64,000 bases of DNA from Vreelandella rituensis (GCF_003336665.1 NZ_QPIJ01000003.1:62001-126000); one strand, 5' to 3'; numbered from the stretch's first letter, positions 45,530 through 54,950 are shown. Program-made: numbers and translations. The notes: generated from the letters alone by a model not told the origin.

Positions 45530-46885
45530 TCAGGCGCTGGCTTGCTCGTCGTCCTCAACAGCTTCCTCGTCCTGCTCGGCTTGCTGCTGTGCCGCCGCCA
45601 AGGCCTGCTGATAAGACATTTCAACATCCTTGAGGCTGGCTTGCTCAAGCAGTTTATCAACGGCTTTTTCTTCAAGAATAGCGGATTTGACCTGCGTTTT
45701 TAGCTGGTCGTTATTCATGTAGTAACTGACCACTTGCTCGGGATCCTGATACTGCTCGGCGAGCTCCTCGACCTTGGCCTTGATGGCCTCATCGCCAGCA
45801 TCGAGTTCGTTGAGCTTGATCACTTCGGCCAGCAACAAACCTACTTGAACGCGCCCTTTAGCCTGCTCTTCAAAAAGCTCATTCGGCAGTTGAGAAACGT
45901 CGAACTCTTCACCCAGACCAAACTGCTGGGCAGCCTGGCGCTTCATGCCGTCGACTTCTTGCTGTACCAGCGAGCTCGGAACCGGAATTTCGTTGGCTTT
46001 CTTCAGTGCCTCAAGCACTTGCTGCTTGACTCGGTTATCCACCGCCTGAGTGGCCTCACGGGTCATGTTCTTCTTGATTTCAGAGCGGAATTTTTCTTTA
46101 TCACCATCATCCACGCCAAAACGCTGAATGAATTCTTGATCAATTTCCGGCAAGGCTTGCGTGCTGACCTTATGCACCTTGACCTTGAAGGTGGCTTCTT
46201 TACCTGCCAGTTGCTCTGCCTGATAATCTTCAGGGAAAGTCACGGTGATCTCTTTGTCATCACCCGGCTTGGCGCCGATCAACTGCTCTTCAAAGCCAGG
46301 GATGAAATTGCCCGACCCCAGCACCAGATCATGATTCTCGGCGCTACCGCCTTCGAACGGCTCATCGCCAATGAAGCCCTGGAAATCGATGGTAACCTGA
46401 TCACCTTCTTGGGCGGCCTGATCCACCTCTTCCCAAGAAGCATTCTGCTTGCGCAGCGTTTCAATCATTTCATCGACATCCGCCTCGGTTACTTCCACTA
46501 CCGGGCGCTCAACCTCGACACCTTCGATCGAGGCCAGTTCCACGACGGGATAGATCTCCATCGTAGCCACGAACTCAAGATCTTTGCCCGCTTCGTTAAC
46601 ATTTGCTTCGATTTGCGGATAGCCAGCGGGGTTCAATCCTTCGTCGGTAATGGCACGCACATAACGCTCACGCATCACTTCGCCCACGACTTCATTGCGC
46701 ACGTCATGACCGTAACGCTGACGAACCACCGCCATCGGCACCCTACCTTGGCGGAAACCATTCAAGCGAACGTTTTTCGCAGTGTCTTTCAAGCGGGTGT
46801 TGACGGCTTCATCGATTTCAGCTGCCGGAACCTGGACAGTGATACGGCGTTCAATCTGGGAGGTCGTCTCGACGGAAACTTGCAT
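45530..46885 (-). CDS. tig: Trigger factor, ribosome-bound chaperone
   Basis: 451 residues from ATG 46885 (GAGG 8 nt upstream); the frame continues 5' but would add an unrelated leader. N-terminal ribosome-binding domain (signature GFRQGRVPMAVVRQRYG), a central FKBP-type domain (QEGDQVTIDFQGFIGDEPFEGG), and a long helical C-domain ending in an acidic tail (EQDEEAVEDDEQASA). It binds nascent chains at the ribosome exit. Confidence 0.97.
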   Translation of the reverse strand: MQVSVETTSQIERRITVQVPAAEIDEAVNTRLKDTAKNVRLNGFRQGRVPMAVVRQRYGHDVRNEVVGEVMRERYVRAITDEGLNPAGYPQIEANVNEAGKDLEFVATMEIYPVVELASIEGVEVERPVVEVTEADVDEMIETLRKQNASWEEVDQAAQEGDQVTIDFQGFIGDEPFEGGSAENHDLVLGSGNFIPGFEEQLIGAKPGDDKEITVTFPEDYQAEQLAGKEATFKVKVHKVSTQALPEIDQEFIQRFGVDDGDKEKFRSEIKKNMTREATQAVDNRVKQQVLEALKKANEIPVPSSLVQQEVDGMKRQAAQQFGLGEEFDVSQLPNELFEEQAKGRVQVGLLLAEVIKLNELDAGDEAIKAKVEELAEQYQDPEQVVSYYMNNDQLKTQVKSAILEEKAVDKLLEQASLKDVEMSYQQALAAAQQQAEQDEEAVEDDEQASA

Positions 46886-46962
46886 GAATTGTCCTCTACC
46901 GGCTGGCGTTATGTTAATTGCATTGAATAAGCTCAAGAGAGCAATTTTAAGAAGCTTGACGC

Positions 46963-47181
46963 ATGCTGGCAAGCGCCATACTCGCAAGATGGGGGCAATA
47001 TGCGTTATTTCAAGGGAAGATCAACACCAATTACTCAGACTATTACTCCGCGCGATCAGGATATAGAAATCATGAAGGCGATGCACAGGCCATGCGTGAA
47101 ATGACGCAAAGATACGATGCATTATACAGGAGACAAATTAGCGGAGATGAAGAACAAGAAGGGAGATGGCATAAATATTGA
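46963..47181 (+). CDS. Doubtful 72-residue ORF upstream of tig
   Basis: In the 310-bp gap between tig and the tRNA genes (46886-47195) the plus strand has an ORF with a hydrophobic start (MLASAILARWGQYALF) and a polar, Tyr/Arg/Glu-rich remainder ending GRWHKY. The composition is protein-like, but there is no good Shine-Dalgarno, and the gap must also hold the tig promoter on the other strand. It may be chance. No family recognised. Confidence 0.2.
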   Translation: MLASAILARWGQYALFQGKINTNYSDYYSARSGYRNHEGDAQAMREMTQRYDALYRRQISGDEEQEGRWHKY

Positions 47182-47195
47182 GCGTTCAAGGTAAA

Positions 47196-47271
47196 TGGGG
47201 TGGATGATGGGGTTCGAACCCACGACCACCGGAGTCACAATCCGGGGCTCTACCGCTGAGCTACACCCACC
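47196..47271 (-). tRNA. tRNA-His (GTG anticodon), second copy in the cluster
   Basis: 76 bases including encoded CCA. It has the extra G at -1 typical of tRNA-His (GGTGGGTGTAGCTCAGC), anticodon loop ATTGTGA, T-arm GGTTCGAACC. It is identical to the copy at 47319-47394. Confidence 0.95.
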
Positions 47272-47318
47272 ATTACCTGAAGCTTTGTCGAGCATCTGTA
47301 AAAATCCTGCTTGCAACA

Positions 47319-47394
47319 TGGGGTGGATGATGGGGTTCGAACCCACGACCACCGGAGTCACAATCCGGGGCTCTACCGCTGAGCTACACCCACC
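47319..47394 (-). tRNA. tRNA-His (GTG anticodon), first copy in the cluster
   Basis: Identical to the gene 47 bp further on. 76 bases with CCA and the -1 G. Two identical His genes in the Pro-Arg-His-His cluster probably arose by local duplication. Confidence 0.95.
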
Positions 47395-47525
47395 ATTGCA
47401 ATGATTTTCACGTCTATAGCGATCTTTCTTTAATTCATCTATCAAGCGAGGTAATCGCTTAAAAGATTTATTCAGTTGCTGAGCTGCGGCTTGAAACCGG
47501 TGAGCTACCAATGAACAATCATTGA

Positions 47526-47602
47526 TGGCGCGCCCAGCAGGAATCGAACCTGCAACCTACGGCTTAGAAGGCCGTTGCTCTATCCGGTTGAGCTATGGGC
47601 GC
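47526..47602 (-). tRNA. tRNA-Arg (TCT anticodon)
   Basis: 77 bases with encoded CCA. Begins GCGCCCATAGCTCAACC; anticodon loop CTTCTAA reads AGA codons; T-arm GGTTCGATTCC. Close to E. coli tRNA-Arg(UCU) by eye. Confidence 0.95.
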
Positions 47603-47677
47603 ACTTGATGGTGATGAGCACCTGACCACAACCGAAACTTTCAGAAAACGCTTATCTATCGAATTTTCCGTCAGTAG

Positions 47678-47754
47678 TGGTCGGGATGGAGGGATTCGAA
47701 CCCCCGACATCCTGCTCCCAAAGCAGGCGCGCTACCAGGCTGCGCTACATCCCG
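47678..47754 (-). tRNA. tRNA-Pro (TGG anticodon)
   Basis: 77 bases with encoded CCA. Begins CGGGATGTAGCGCAGCC; anticodon loop TTTGGGA; T-arm GGTTCGAATCC. It is the promoter-proximal gene of the tRNA operon. Confidence 0.95.
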
Positions 47755-47802
47755 ACATCTTCTTGCCTGAGCTCGTTACTCTTCTTGGCTCAGGCGAGGC
47801 AT

Positions 47803-47830
47803 ATATTACGGATTTCTCTTCTAGAGTCAA
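47803..47830 (-). promoter_or_regulatory. Sigma-70 promoter of the tRNA operon
   Basis: On the minus strand TTGACT (complement of 47825-47830) and TAATAT (complement of 47803-47808) are 16 bp apart, followed by a GC-rich stretch GCCTCGCC. This is the discriminator type typical of stringently controlled stable-RNA promoters. It lies about 50 bp before tRNA-Pro. Confidence 0.7.
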
Positions 47831-47943
47831 GCACCAAAACCGTAGCTATTTTTTGGATGCTTTGAGTTAAGGCCGTTGCATGCGAAAATTGCCCGCAGCA
47901 TTCGGCTTCAAGACACCATGACCTGTCACGGGGAAAAGACTCA

Positions 47944-48810
47944 ATGACCGCCCAGCTTATCGATGGCAAAGCCATTGCCGCCCAAGTCCGCCAACAGGTT
48001 GCAGAGAAAATACGCTCGCGCCGTATGGCAGGTGCCAGAACTCCTGGTTTGGCAGTGGTGCTTGTCGGCGGCGACCCAGCCTCCCAGGTATACGTCAACA
48101 CCAAGCATCGCGCCTGCGAACAAGCCGGCATTCATTCCTTTCAGCACGCCCTGCCCGAGACGACGACTCAACACGAGCTTGAGGCGCTGATTGACCAACT
48201 CAATGCCGACCCCGCCGTAGACGGCATTCTGGTACAGCTACCCCTGCCGCAACATCTCGAGGCAAGCTCGATTCTCGAGCGCATATTGCCCCACAAGGAT
48301 GTCGATGGGTTCCATCCATACAACTTGGGCCGCCTGGCTCAACGGATGCCCGTCTTGCGCCCCTGCACCCCCAAGGGCATCATGACCCTCCTTGAAAAAA
48401 GCGATATTGCCGTGCGCGGCCTGGATGCCACGGTAGTCGGCGCCTCGAATATTGTCGGCCGCCCCATGGCACTGGAGTTAATGCTAGCCGGCTGCACCAC
48501 GACTGTATGTCATCGTTTCACGCGCAACCTCGAAGCTCATGTCGCTCGCGCAGACCTGGTGGTGGTTGCCGTAGGCAAGCCCGGAATTGTCAAAGGCGAA
48601 TGGATCAAGCCGGGGGCTATCGTCATCGATGTGGGCATCAATCGCTGCGAAGACGGCTCACTCAAAGGGGACCTGGATTTCGAACAGGCCTCCCGGCGCG
48701 CTGGATTCATTACGCCGGTACCCGGCGGCGTAGGCCCCATGACGGTGGCGACACTGCTGGAAAATACCTTATACGCGGCAAAAGACCACGATACCATGCA
48801 ACAAGGCTAA
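47944..48810 (+). CDS. folD: Methylenetetrahydrofolate dehydrogenase/cyclohydrolase FolD
   Basis: 288 residues from ATG 47944. FolD signatures: [20 protein letters not shown] with the catalytic Lys, [27 protein letters not shown] for NADP binding, and [12 protein letters not shown]. It interconverts methylene-, methenyl- and formyl-tetrahydrofolate. Divergent from the tRNA operon; luxS follows 52 bp later. Confidence 0.97.
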   Translation: MTAQLIDGKAIAAQVRQQVAEKIRSRRMAGARTPGLAVVLVGGDPASQVYVNTKHRACEQAGIHSFQHALPETTTQHELEALIDQLNADPAVDGILVQLPLPQHLEASSILERILPHKDVDGFHPYNLGRLAQRMPVLRPCTPKGIMTLLEKSDIAVRGLDATVVGASNIVGRPMALELMLAGCTTTVCHRFTRNLEAHVARADLVVVAVGKPGIVKGEWIKPGAIVIDVGINRCEDGSLKGDLDFEQASRRAGFITPVPGGVGPMTVATLLENTLYAAKDHDTMQQG

Positions 48811-48862
48811 GCTGTGATTTTGCGGCCTGCGAAGGGGCCGCCCACACTGACGGAGAATTCCG

Positions 48863-49330
48863 ATGACCGATAAACAGATGAATGTGGAAAGCTTCAACCT
48901 GGACCACACCAAGGTCAAGGCGCCCTATGTGCGCCTTGCCGGCGTCAAAGCCGGCCAGCATGGTGACGAGATTTACAAATACGACATGCGCATTTGTCAG
49001 CCCAACAAGGCCCACATGGACATGCCCGCCCTGCATTCCCTGGAGCATTTGCTTGCCGAGCTGTCTCGCAACCATACCGATAAGGTGGTGGATATCAGCC
49101 CGATGGGCTGCCAGACCGGTTTCTACGTCTCTTTGATCAACCACGACGACTACGATGACGCTCTCAATCTGCTGGAAAAGACATTGAACGATGTCCTTGA
49201 GGCGGAAGAGGTTCCGGCATGCAACGAAATGCAGTGTGGCTGGGCCGCAAGCCACAGCCTGGAAGGCGCCAAAGAGATTGCTCGCGGGTTTCTCGCCGGG
49301 CGTAATGAATGGAAAAACGTTTTTGCCTGA
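48863..49330 (+). CDS. luxS: S-ribosylhomocysteine lyase LuxS
   Basis: 155 residues from ATG 48863 (CGGAG upstream). Zinc motif HSLEH (58-62), catalytic Cys83 in MGCQTGF, and third metal ligand in CNEMQCGWA (Cys125). It splits S-ribosylhomocysteine to homocysteine and DPD, the AI-2 precursor. mtnN, whose product supplies the substrate from SAH, starts 29 bp downstream, so the two steps of SAH recycling are adjacent. Confidence 0.97.
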   Translation: MTDKQMNVESFNLDHTKVKAPYVRLAGVKAGQHGDEIYKYDMRICQPNKAHMDMPALHSLEHLLAELSRNHTDKVVDISPMGCQTGFYVSLINHDDYDDALNLLEKTLNDVLEAEEVPACNEMQCGWAASHSLEGAKEIARGFLAGRNEWKNVFA

Positions 49331-49358
49331 GGGCAACTACCTTACGAGGGAGAGAAAG

Positions 49359-50063
49359 GTGAAACGTATTGGCATCATTGGCGCCATGGCGCAGGAAGTC
49401 GAACAACTCGCCCGTCAGCTGGAAAATTCGCAGAGCTATGAACATGCCGGCCTAATCTTTCATGTCGGCACACGCCATGGCCTGGAGGTGGTGATACTGC
49501 AATCGGGTATCGGTAAAGTCAACGCCGCGGTCGCCACTGCGCTTCTTCTGGAACGCCATAGCCCTGATGCCATCATCAATACCGGCTCAGCCGGGGGGTT
49601 CGCCACCGACCTTGAGATTGGTGACATCATCATCTCGAGTGAAGTACGCCACCATGATGTGGATGCCGTGGTCTTCGGCTATGAAATCGGTCAGGTGCCC
49701 GGTATGCCTGCCGCTTATCCGGCGGATTCAGACTTGATAAACGTGGCCAGAAGCGCCATCGATATCCTGGGCGAAGTACAGGTGCGCGAGGGTTTGATTG
49801 CTACCGGCGACGCTTTCATGGCTGACCCGGCTCGAGTCGAGGCCACACGCGCCCAGTTCCCCGATATGCTCGCCGTTGAAATGGAAGCTGCCGCCATCGC
49901 GCAAACCTGCTTTCTGTTCGGCTGCCCTTTCGTAGTGATTCGAGCACTTTCCGATATTCCGGGAGACGGCGATAACCACCTTTCTTTCGAGCAGTTCCTG
50001 AGCGTTGCTGCCGATCATTCCTCTCGCATGGTGGATGTGATGTTGCAGCGCCTGGCATCCTGA
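49359..50063 (+). CDS. mtnN: 5'-methylthioadenosine/S-adenosylhomocysteine nucleosidase
   Basis: 234 residues from GTG 49359 (GAGGGAG upstream); the family length is about 232. It has GIIGAMAQEVEQL, INTGSAGG, the substrate-binding VEMEAAAIAQTC and catalytic Asp in VIRALSDIPGDG. It removes adenine from SAH and MTA. The transcript ends at the hairpin at 50134. Confidence 0.95.
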   Translation: MKRIGIIGAMAQEVEQLARQLENSQSYEHAGLIFHVGTRHGLEVVILQSGIGKVNAAVATALLLERHSPDAIINTGSAGGFATDLEIGDIIISSEVRHHDVDAVVFGYEIGQVPGMPAAYPADSDLINVARSAIDILGEVQVREGLIATGDAFMADPARVEATRAQFPDMLAVEMEAAAIAQTCFLFGCPFVVIRALSDIPGDGDNHLSFEQFLSVAADHSSRMVDVMLQRLAS

Positions 50064-50133
50064 GACCTTCTCTGCATAACCGACGGTTCTTCTGGCACCG
50101 GTTTTTCAGATAGCATCTAGAAATAGTATCCAG

Positions 50134-50166
50134 AAAAAGGGATGAGACATGATCTCATCCCTTTTT
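50134..50166. terminator. Bidirectional terminator between mtnN and pyrC
   Basis: A 14-bp perfect stem (AAAAAGGGATGAGA and complement) with loop CATGA gives T runs on both strands, so it can end both the luxS-mtnN and the pyrC transcripts. Confidence 0.9.
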
Positions 50167-50192
50167 GACGGGTTACACATGCCTTTGTTTTG

Positions 50193-51230
50193 TTACGCCT
50201 TCAATTTCCAAGGCAATGCCTGGCCCGCCTGCAACGGCACGATGCGTTGACCTTCGGCATACATATAGCTCTCAGGCAACGTCCAGCTTTCCCGCCTCAA
50301 CACCACTTGCTGAGTATTGCGTGGCAAGCCATAAAAATCCGGGCCGTGATGACTGGCGAACCCTTCGAGTTTATCCAGCGCATCAGCCTGTTCAAATGCC
50401 ATGGCATACAACTCGAGCGCTGCAGGTGCCGTATAGGCCCCCGCACAGCCACAGCTCGCCTCCTTGTCACCCTGCGCATGAGGTGCACTGTCGGTTCCCA
50501 GAAAAAACTTGCTGCTTCCCGATGCAATGGCTGCCAACAGTGCCTGCCGATGCTGCTCACGCTTGAGAATGGGTAGACAGTAATAATGCGGACGAATCCC
50601 GCCTACCAGCATGTGATTGCGGTTGAATAACAGGTGATGCGCCGTGATAGTGGCAGCGACATTGGCGGGAGCCTCGCTCACAAATTCAGCCGCCTGACGG
50701 GTAGTGATATGTTCGAAGACCACCTTGAGCGTGGGGTGACGCTCCATCAACGGCTTCATGACCCGCTCGATGAAGACAGCTTCTCGATCAAAGATATCAA
50801 TATCGGCATCCGTCACCTCACCATGCACCAACAGCGGTAAGCCCAGGCGCGCCATGGTGGCAATCGCCGCATCGCAATGGCGCAGGTCCGTCACTCCCGA
50901 CGCTGAATTGGTGGTGGCTCCTGCCGGATACAGCTTGACTGCATGCACGTGGGGACTCGCCACCGCTCGCTCGATCTCTTCTGGGGTGGTGGTATCGGTG
51001 AGGTAAAGCGTCATCAAGGGTTCAAATTCGGCACCTGCGGGCAATGCCTCTAAGATCCGCTGGCGATACGCCATTGCCTGGTCGGTGGTGGTGACCGGAG
51101 GTTTGAGATTGGGCATGATAATGGCTCGCCCCATCTGAGCAGCCGTGTGCCCCACTACCGAAGCCAAGGCCGCGTCATCTCGAAGGTGTAAATGCCAATC
51201 GTCCGGGCGCGTCAAAGTAATCGAGTCCAC
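50193..51230 (-). CDS. pyrC: Dihydroorotase (homodimeric, type II)
   Basis: 345 residues from GTG 51230 (AGGA 6 nt upstream), fitting the 348 of E. coli PyrC; an out-of-frame ATG overlaps the same place. Zinc motif WHLHLRDD, carbamylated Lys in [17 protein letters not shown], and [15 protein letters not shown] with the catalytic Asp. It makes dihydroorotate in pyrimidine synthesis. Confidence 0.95.
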   Translation of the reverse strand: MDSITLTRPDDWHLHLRDDAALASVVGHTAAQMGRAIIMPNLKPPVTTTDQAMAYRQRILEALPAGAEFEPLMTLYLTDTTTPEEIERAVASPHVHAVKLYPAGATTNSASGVTDLRHCDAAIATMARLGLPLLVHGEVTDADIDIFDREAVFIERVMKPLMERHPTLKVVFEHITTRQAAEFVSEAPANVAATITAHHLLFNRNHMLVGGIRPHYYCLPILKREQHRQALLAAIASGSSKFFLGTDSAPHAQGDKEASCGCAGAYTAPAALELYAMAFEQADALDKLEGFASHHGPDFYGLPRNTQQVVLRRESWTLPESYMYAEGQRIVPLQAGQALPWKLKA

Positions 51231-51365
51231 ATGAGATCCTGTGCTGAAGGTAAATAAGTCCGCCAGTATAACCAATCTCCCGGCAGGATAAATCAAGTGA
51301 GCGCAGCCGCCGACAAGGGAGTGTCAATTGACGTATCATGCCGCTGCAAATGTCATCACAGGAAA

Positions 51366-51791
51366 ATGAGAACTATGCCCAAGGTGCGCCGCTTTGCCGA
51401 CCTGGCCGCAATTATCGAAGGGTTGATCTGGCTTTGTCTTGCCTGGTCGATAAGCTTTTCCGTTACCCGGGGCAGTCCCGAGCTTTCACTTGCCGCCATG
51501 TCGATAGTGGGCGCGCTTATTCTGGTCAGCTGGGCACATCGCCCATTACGTTTATTGCTGCGCCGTTACCATGTGCGCAAGCGACGCACGGATATGTGGA
51601 TGCATATCCTCGCCCTTCCCTTACTTTTAACCTTGTTTTTACATGTGTTGCTCGAAGTGTTACTAGGGAACACCTGGGTGCCGCCGAAAATATTGCTGTT
51701 CAATATATTAGCCACCGCAGGCTGGCTGGTATTTGTGGTGACATTGTTTATCAAGTTCATTATCAATGAATTGAAGCCAACCAGTAGGTAA
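51366..51791 (+). CDS. Small membrane protein upstream of the RegB-like kinase
   Basis: About 141 residues from ATG 51366 (or 138 from 51375, which has better spacing to AGGA). Four hydrophobic stretches are visible (IEGLIWLCLAWSISF, AAMSIVGALILVSW, ILALPLLLTLFLHVLLEVLL, ILATAGWLVFVVTLFIKFII), separated by a strongly basic loop RPLRLLLRRYHVRKRRT. No family recognised. It ends 8 bp before the histidine kinase gene, so it is probably expressed with the two-component system and may be an accessory of it. In Rhodobacter the gene between regB and regA is the unrelated senC. Confidence 0.6.
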   Translation: MRTMPKVRRFADLAAIIEGLIWLCLAWSISFSVTRGSPELSLAAMSIVGALILVSWAHRPLRLLLRRYHVRKRRTDMWMHILALPLLLTLFLHVLLEVLLGNTWVPPKILLFNILATAGWLVFVVTLFIKFIINELKPTSR

Positions 51792-51799
51792 CGACAATC

Positions 51800-53068
51800 A
51801 TGCTTGCCGCTTTACCTCTTCCCCTGTCTACACCTAGCCGCAACCTGGTCAGGCTTACCATTGTACGCGGTATTACCTGGACCGGCTTTCTCGTTGCCAT
51901 CATTGTGGGCGTCGAATTACTGGCATTTGATTTACACGTAACCGCAGTGGTAAGCGTGGTTATCGCCATGGGGCTTCTCAATATGCTCACCTGGTGGCGC
52001 CTCGGCCGACCCAAGGCAGTCACGCACGCGGAATACCTGGCTCACTTGCTAGCTGACATCATCGGCCTATCCTTGGTTTTTTACTTTACCGGCGGCTCCA
52101 CCAATCCGTTCATCACTTATTACCTGGTTCCTATCACTATTGCGGCGGCTACGCTCCCCTGGCGCCACGCCTGGATCATCGCGGCCACGGCAATGGCCGC
52201 CTATACGTTTCTCATGTTCCACTACCAACCAATTCCGCAACTGGCCCATATCCATACCGAGACACGCTTGAGTCTGCATATACTCGGCATGTGGATCAAT
52301 TTCGGCCTTTCAGCAGGGCTGGTGACCTTTTTTATCTACAAGATGGCACATGCCTTGCGCAACCGCGACCAGGCGCTCTCACGGACTCGTGAAGCCGCCT
52401 TGCGTAACGAGCAGGTGCTTGCCGTCGCCACGCAGGCCGCAGGCACCGCTCACGAACTAGGCACACCGCTTTCCACCATGGCGGTCCTGCTCAATGAAAT
52501 GCAGCATGAGGCCGAGAAAAACTCTGTGCTGGACCAGGATATTTCGTTGCTGCGCCAGCAAGTGGATATTTGTAAATCGCGCTTGCAACACTTGGTCGCC
52601 CAAGCCGATCGTCGCACGATGGCGGAACCGGAAGTGCTGGATGCGGAATATTGGCTGGCAGCCGTGGTTCAACGCTGGCTGGTGTTGCGCCCCGATGTCA
52701 GTCATCGTTTTGAAATAGCCGAGCATCGAGGACGCCCTTGGGTGGCAGTCGACACGACCCTAGACCAGGCATTAACCAATTTGCTCAACAATGCCGCCGA
52801 TGCCAACCCAGACAGTATCTTCATTCGCCTGGACTGGAATGAGAGTAAAGTGGTCATTGATATTCGGGACCACGGGCCAGGTGTGGCCATGTCTATAGCT
52901 GATCAGCTCGGAGAAACCTTCATTTCCACGAAAAGCAAAGGCATGGGCATCGGGCTATTCCTTACCCATGCCACTATCAATCGCCTTGGGGGCGGGGTCA
53001 GCTTATATAACCACCCCGAGGGCGGCACCTTGACGGAAGTCACGCTTCCACGCCTAACCCGGAACTGA
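51800..53068 (+). CDS. regB: RegB/PrrB-type redox-sensing histidine kinase
   Basis: 422 residues. Six membrane helices (about 20-180) contain GGSTNPF (98-104), the RegB quinone-binding motif. The H-box is HELGTPLSTMA with His218. Cys258 lies exactly 40 residues later, the same spacing as His225 and redox-active Cys265 in Rhodobacter RegB. The ATPase domain has NLLNNAADANP, DHGPGVA and GMGIGLFL. Family members sense quinone redox state and control respiration and carbon or nitrogen fixation. The partner regulator follows 33 bp later. Confidence 0.9.
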   Translation: MLAALPLPLSTPSRNLVRLTIVRGITWTGFLVAIIVGVELLAFDLHVTAVVSVVIAMGLLNMLTWWRLGRPKAVTHAEYLAHLLADIIGLSLVFYFTGGSTNPFITYYLVPITIAAATLPWRHAWIIAATAMAAYTFLMFHYQPIPQLAHIHTETRLSLHILGMWINFGLSAGLVTFFIYKMAHALRNRDQALSRTREAALRNEQVLAVATQAAGTAHELGTPLSTMAVLLNEMQHEAEKNSVLDQDISLLRQQVDICKSRLQHLVAQADRRTMAEPEVLDAEYWLAAVVQRWLVLRPDVSHRFEIAEHRGRPWVAVDTTLDQALTNLLNNAADANPDSIFIRLDWNESKVVIDIRDHGPGVAMSIADQLGETFISTKSKGMGIGLFLTHATINRLGGGVSLYNHPEGGTLTEVTLPRLTRN

Positions 53069-53101
53069 ACGTATTCAAGTGCCATCATTGACGAGGATGC
53101 T

Positions 53102-53641
53102 ATGCACACCCCAGAACCACGCCTGTTAATCATCGATGACGATGAAATGTTCTGCCATGTTCTTAGCCGTGCATTGACCCGTCGTGGCTACCAAGTCTTG
53201 ATCGCCAACGATGCGGAACAGGCACTTGCCTTGGCAAGCCAACACAACCCGGTAATGGCCACCTTGGACCTCAAGCTGGAACATAGCTCCGGCTTGAAAT
53301 TATTGCCGGAATTACTCGAAGTGGTACCCCACTGTCGGATTGTCGTACTCACCGGTTATTCCAGCATTGCCACCGCCGTGGAAGCCATCAAGCTCGGCGC
53401 TGTGAATTACCTGTGCAAACCGGCTGATGCCGAGGATGTGTTGGCTGCTTTCGAGCGTGAAAGCGGGGACCCCAACGCCGAAGTAGCGGAAAATCCGCCA
53501 TCGATCAATCGCATCACTTGGGAACATATCCAGAAAGTGTTGCAGGAACACGATGGCAACATTTCCGCTACTGCACGTGCGCTAGGAATGCACCGGCGCA
53601 CACTGCAACGTAAATTACAGAAGCGCCCTGTGCGAAGATAG
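53102..53641 (+). CDS. regA: RegA/PrrA/ActR-type response regulator
   Basis: 179 residues. Receiver domain with D12, D13, phospho-acceptor D56, T84 and K106. A short linker (PSINRITWEHIQ) leads into a Fis-type helix-turn-helix ending GNISATARALGMHRRTLQRKLQKR. The last part is almost invariant in the RegA family. It would bind DNA when phosphorylated by the adjacent RegB-type kinase. Confidence 0.93.
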   Translation: MHTPEPRLLIIDDDEMFCHVLSRALTRRGYQVLIANDAEQALALASQHNPVMATLDLKLEHSSGLKLLPELLEVVPHCRIVVLTGYSSIATAVEAIKLGAVNYLCKPADAEDVLAAFERESGDPNAEVAENPPSINRITWEHIQKVLQEHDGNISATARALGMHRRTLQRKLQKRPVRR

Positions 53642-53646
53642 CCGGA

Positions 53647-54423
53647 TTACTGGGCGGTCCACCCCAAGTCGATGTTCCAGCTGGAGCCGGTGACTGCTCC
53701 AGCGGCATCCGACGCCAGGAAAGCCACCATTCCCGCCACTTCAGAGGGTTCGATCAAGCGCTTGACCGCTGCATTCTTGAGCATGATTTTTTCGATGACC
53801 TCCTGCTCCTCCATGCCATTGAGCTTTGCCTGATCGGCGATCTGGTTATCCACCAGCGGTGTCTTGACGTACGCCGGACAGATGGCATTGGCGGTAATGC
53901 CCTGCTCTCCGCCTTCCAGAGCGGCAGTCTTGGTCAAACCGATAATACCGTGCTTGGCGCTAATGTAAGCGGCTTTGCCCGGCGATGCGACTTGCGCATG
54001 TACCGAGGCAATATTGATGACCCGGCCCCAACCGCATTCACGCATATTGGGCCATACCGCCTGAGTCAGCAGGAAAGGAGCGGTCAGCATCAAGTCAATG
54101 ATTTGCCGCCACTTATCTTCCGGAAATTCTTCGATGGATGAGACGTGTTGGATACCGGCATTGTTGACCAGAATATCCACTCCACCAAAGCGCTTATTGG
54201 CCTCAGCGACAGCGGCACGACAGGCCTCGGGGTCGGTCAGATCGGCTTGGAAAAAAGCAGCGCCGGCAGCTTGCGCCACCGCCTCTCCCGCCGGGTTAAA
54301 ATCAACCGCGAGCACCTGATAGCCCAGCTCACAGAAATGCTTGACGACTGCTTCTCCGATACCGCTGGTGGTACCGGTAACCAGCGCTACTCGTGGTATG
54401 GCCGAGGTGGTTGTATTTGTCAT
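53647..54423 (-). CDS. bdhA: 3-hydroxybutyrate dehydrogenase (short-chain dehydrogenase)
   Basis: 258 residues. SDR motifs: VTGTTSGIGEAV for NAD binding, NNAGIQHVSSIEEF, catalytic Ser in INIASVHAQVASP and YISAKHG (YxxxK). The tail GSSWNIDLGWTAQ is typical of BdhA. It oxidises 3-hydroxybutyrate to acetoacetate; scoAB 2.7 kb away would activate acetoacetate. It is convergent with regA, with 5 bp between the stops. Confidence 0.88.
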   Translation of the reverse strand: MTNTTTSAIPRVALVTGTTSGIGEAVVKHFCELGYQVLAVDFNPAGEAVAQAAGAAFFQADLTDPEACRAAVAEANKRFGGVDILVNNAGIQHVSSIEEFPEDKWRQIIDLMLTAPFLLTQAVWPNMRECGWGRVINIASVHAQVASPGKAAYISAKHGIIGLTKTAALEGGEQGITANAICPAYVKTPLVDNQIADQAKLNGMEEQEVIEKIMLKNAAVKRLIEPSEVAGMVAFLASDAAGAVTGSSWNIDLGWTAQ

Positions 54424-54545
54424 GCGATTTTCCCTTTATCAGACTGAGTGATCAGCAATCATTTGTGATTCGCCTTGTGACTTACCTTGGCACCATTCAG
54501 CTATTTCGCAAAGGTACCCGTAAAGAAATTCCGGTAACACTGGCA

Positions 54546-54950
54546 TCACGCAGGCGGCTCCATTAAACGACTCATCATTGACTGAGCCAGCCGTGCAGCT
54601 TCTTCCATGGTTTCCAGAGCCCCAAGGTCCTCAAGAATACAACGTTTCCACAGGCAATGATGAGCTCCCAGCGTTTCTTGGTGCAATCGATACGTTCCCG
54701 AAGGCAGCGTAATACTCAGATTTTTTTCATACAGCGTTGCTTGCCCATCGACAGGCAACGCAACCAGCCACAACGCTGTCGGCGTAATCAAGGCACCCAC
54801 CAGCAACCCTTGGTCCAACTGTTGAAAACACAGGGCATCCACACCCAGTCGCGGATTAAAACAGGCTGCCTGCTTGAGCGCCTTGAAATGTTTATCCCGG
54901 TACTCGGTAGCCAGCTTCGCCAGGCGACGATAATCATCCTGCGTCAACAC
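54546..54950 (-). CDS. HybE-like protein ([NiFe]-hydrogenase chaperone family), orphan
   Basis: 134 residues. The stretch NPRLGVDALCFQQLDQGLLVGALITPTALWLVALP matches the HybE-family pattern (N-L-V-A-F...G-LG-LITPW-M-LV-LP), and the following LPSGTYRLHQETLGAHHCLW also fits. HybE helps mature hydrogenase large subunits and attends Tat export. No hydrogenase gene is in this window, so the protein may have another client. Assignment is from memory of the family pattern, so moderate. Confidence 0.5.
   Translation of the reverse strand: MLTQDDYRRLAKLATEYRDKHFKALKQAACFNPRLGVDALCFQQLDQGLLVGALITPTALWLVALPVDGQATLYEKNLSITLPSGTYRLHQETLGAHHCLWKRCILEDLGALETMEEAARLAQSMMSRLMEPPA

Noticed and set aside
47196..47394. 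Two nearly identical 76-base units suggesting a repeat array
   Set aside because: They are two tRNA-His genes, not CRISPR repeats; spacing and structure are those of tRNA genes.
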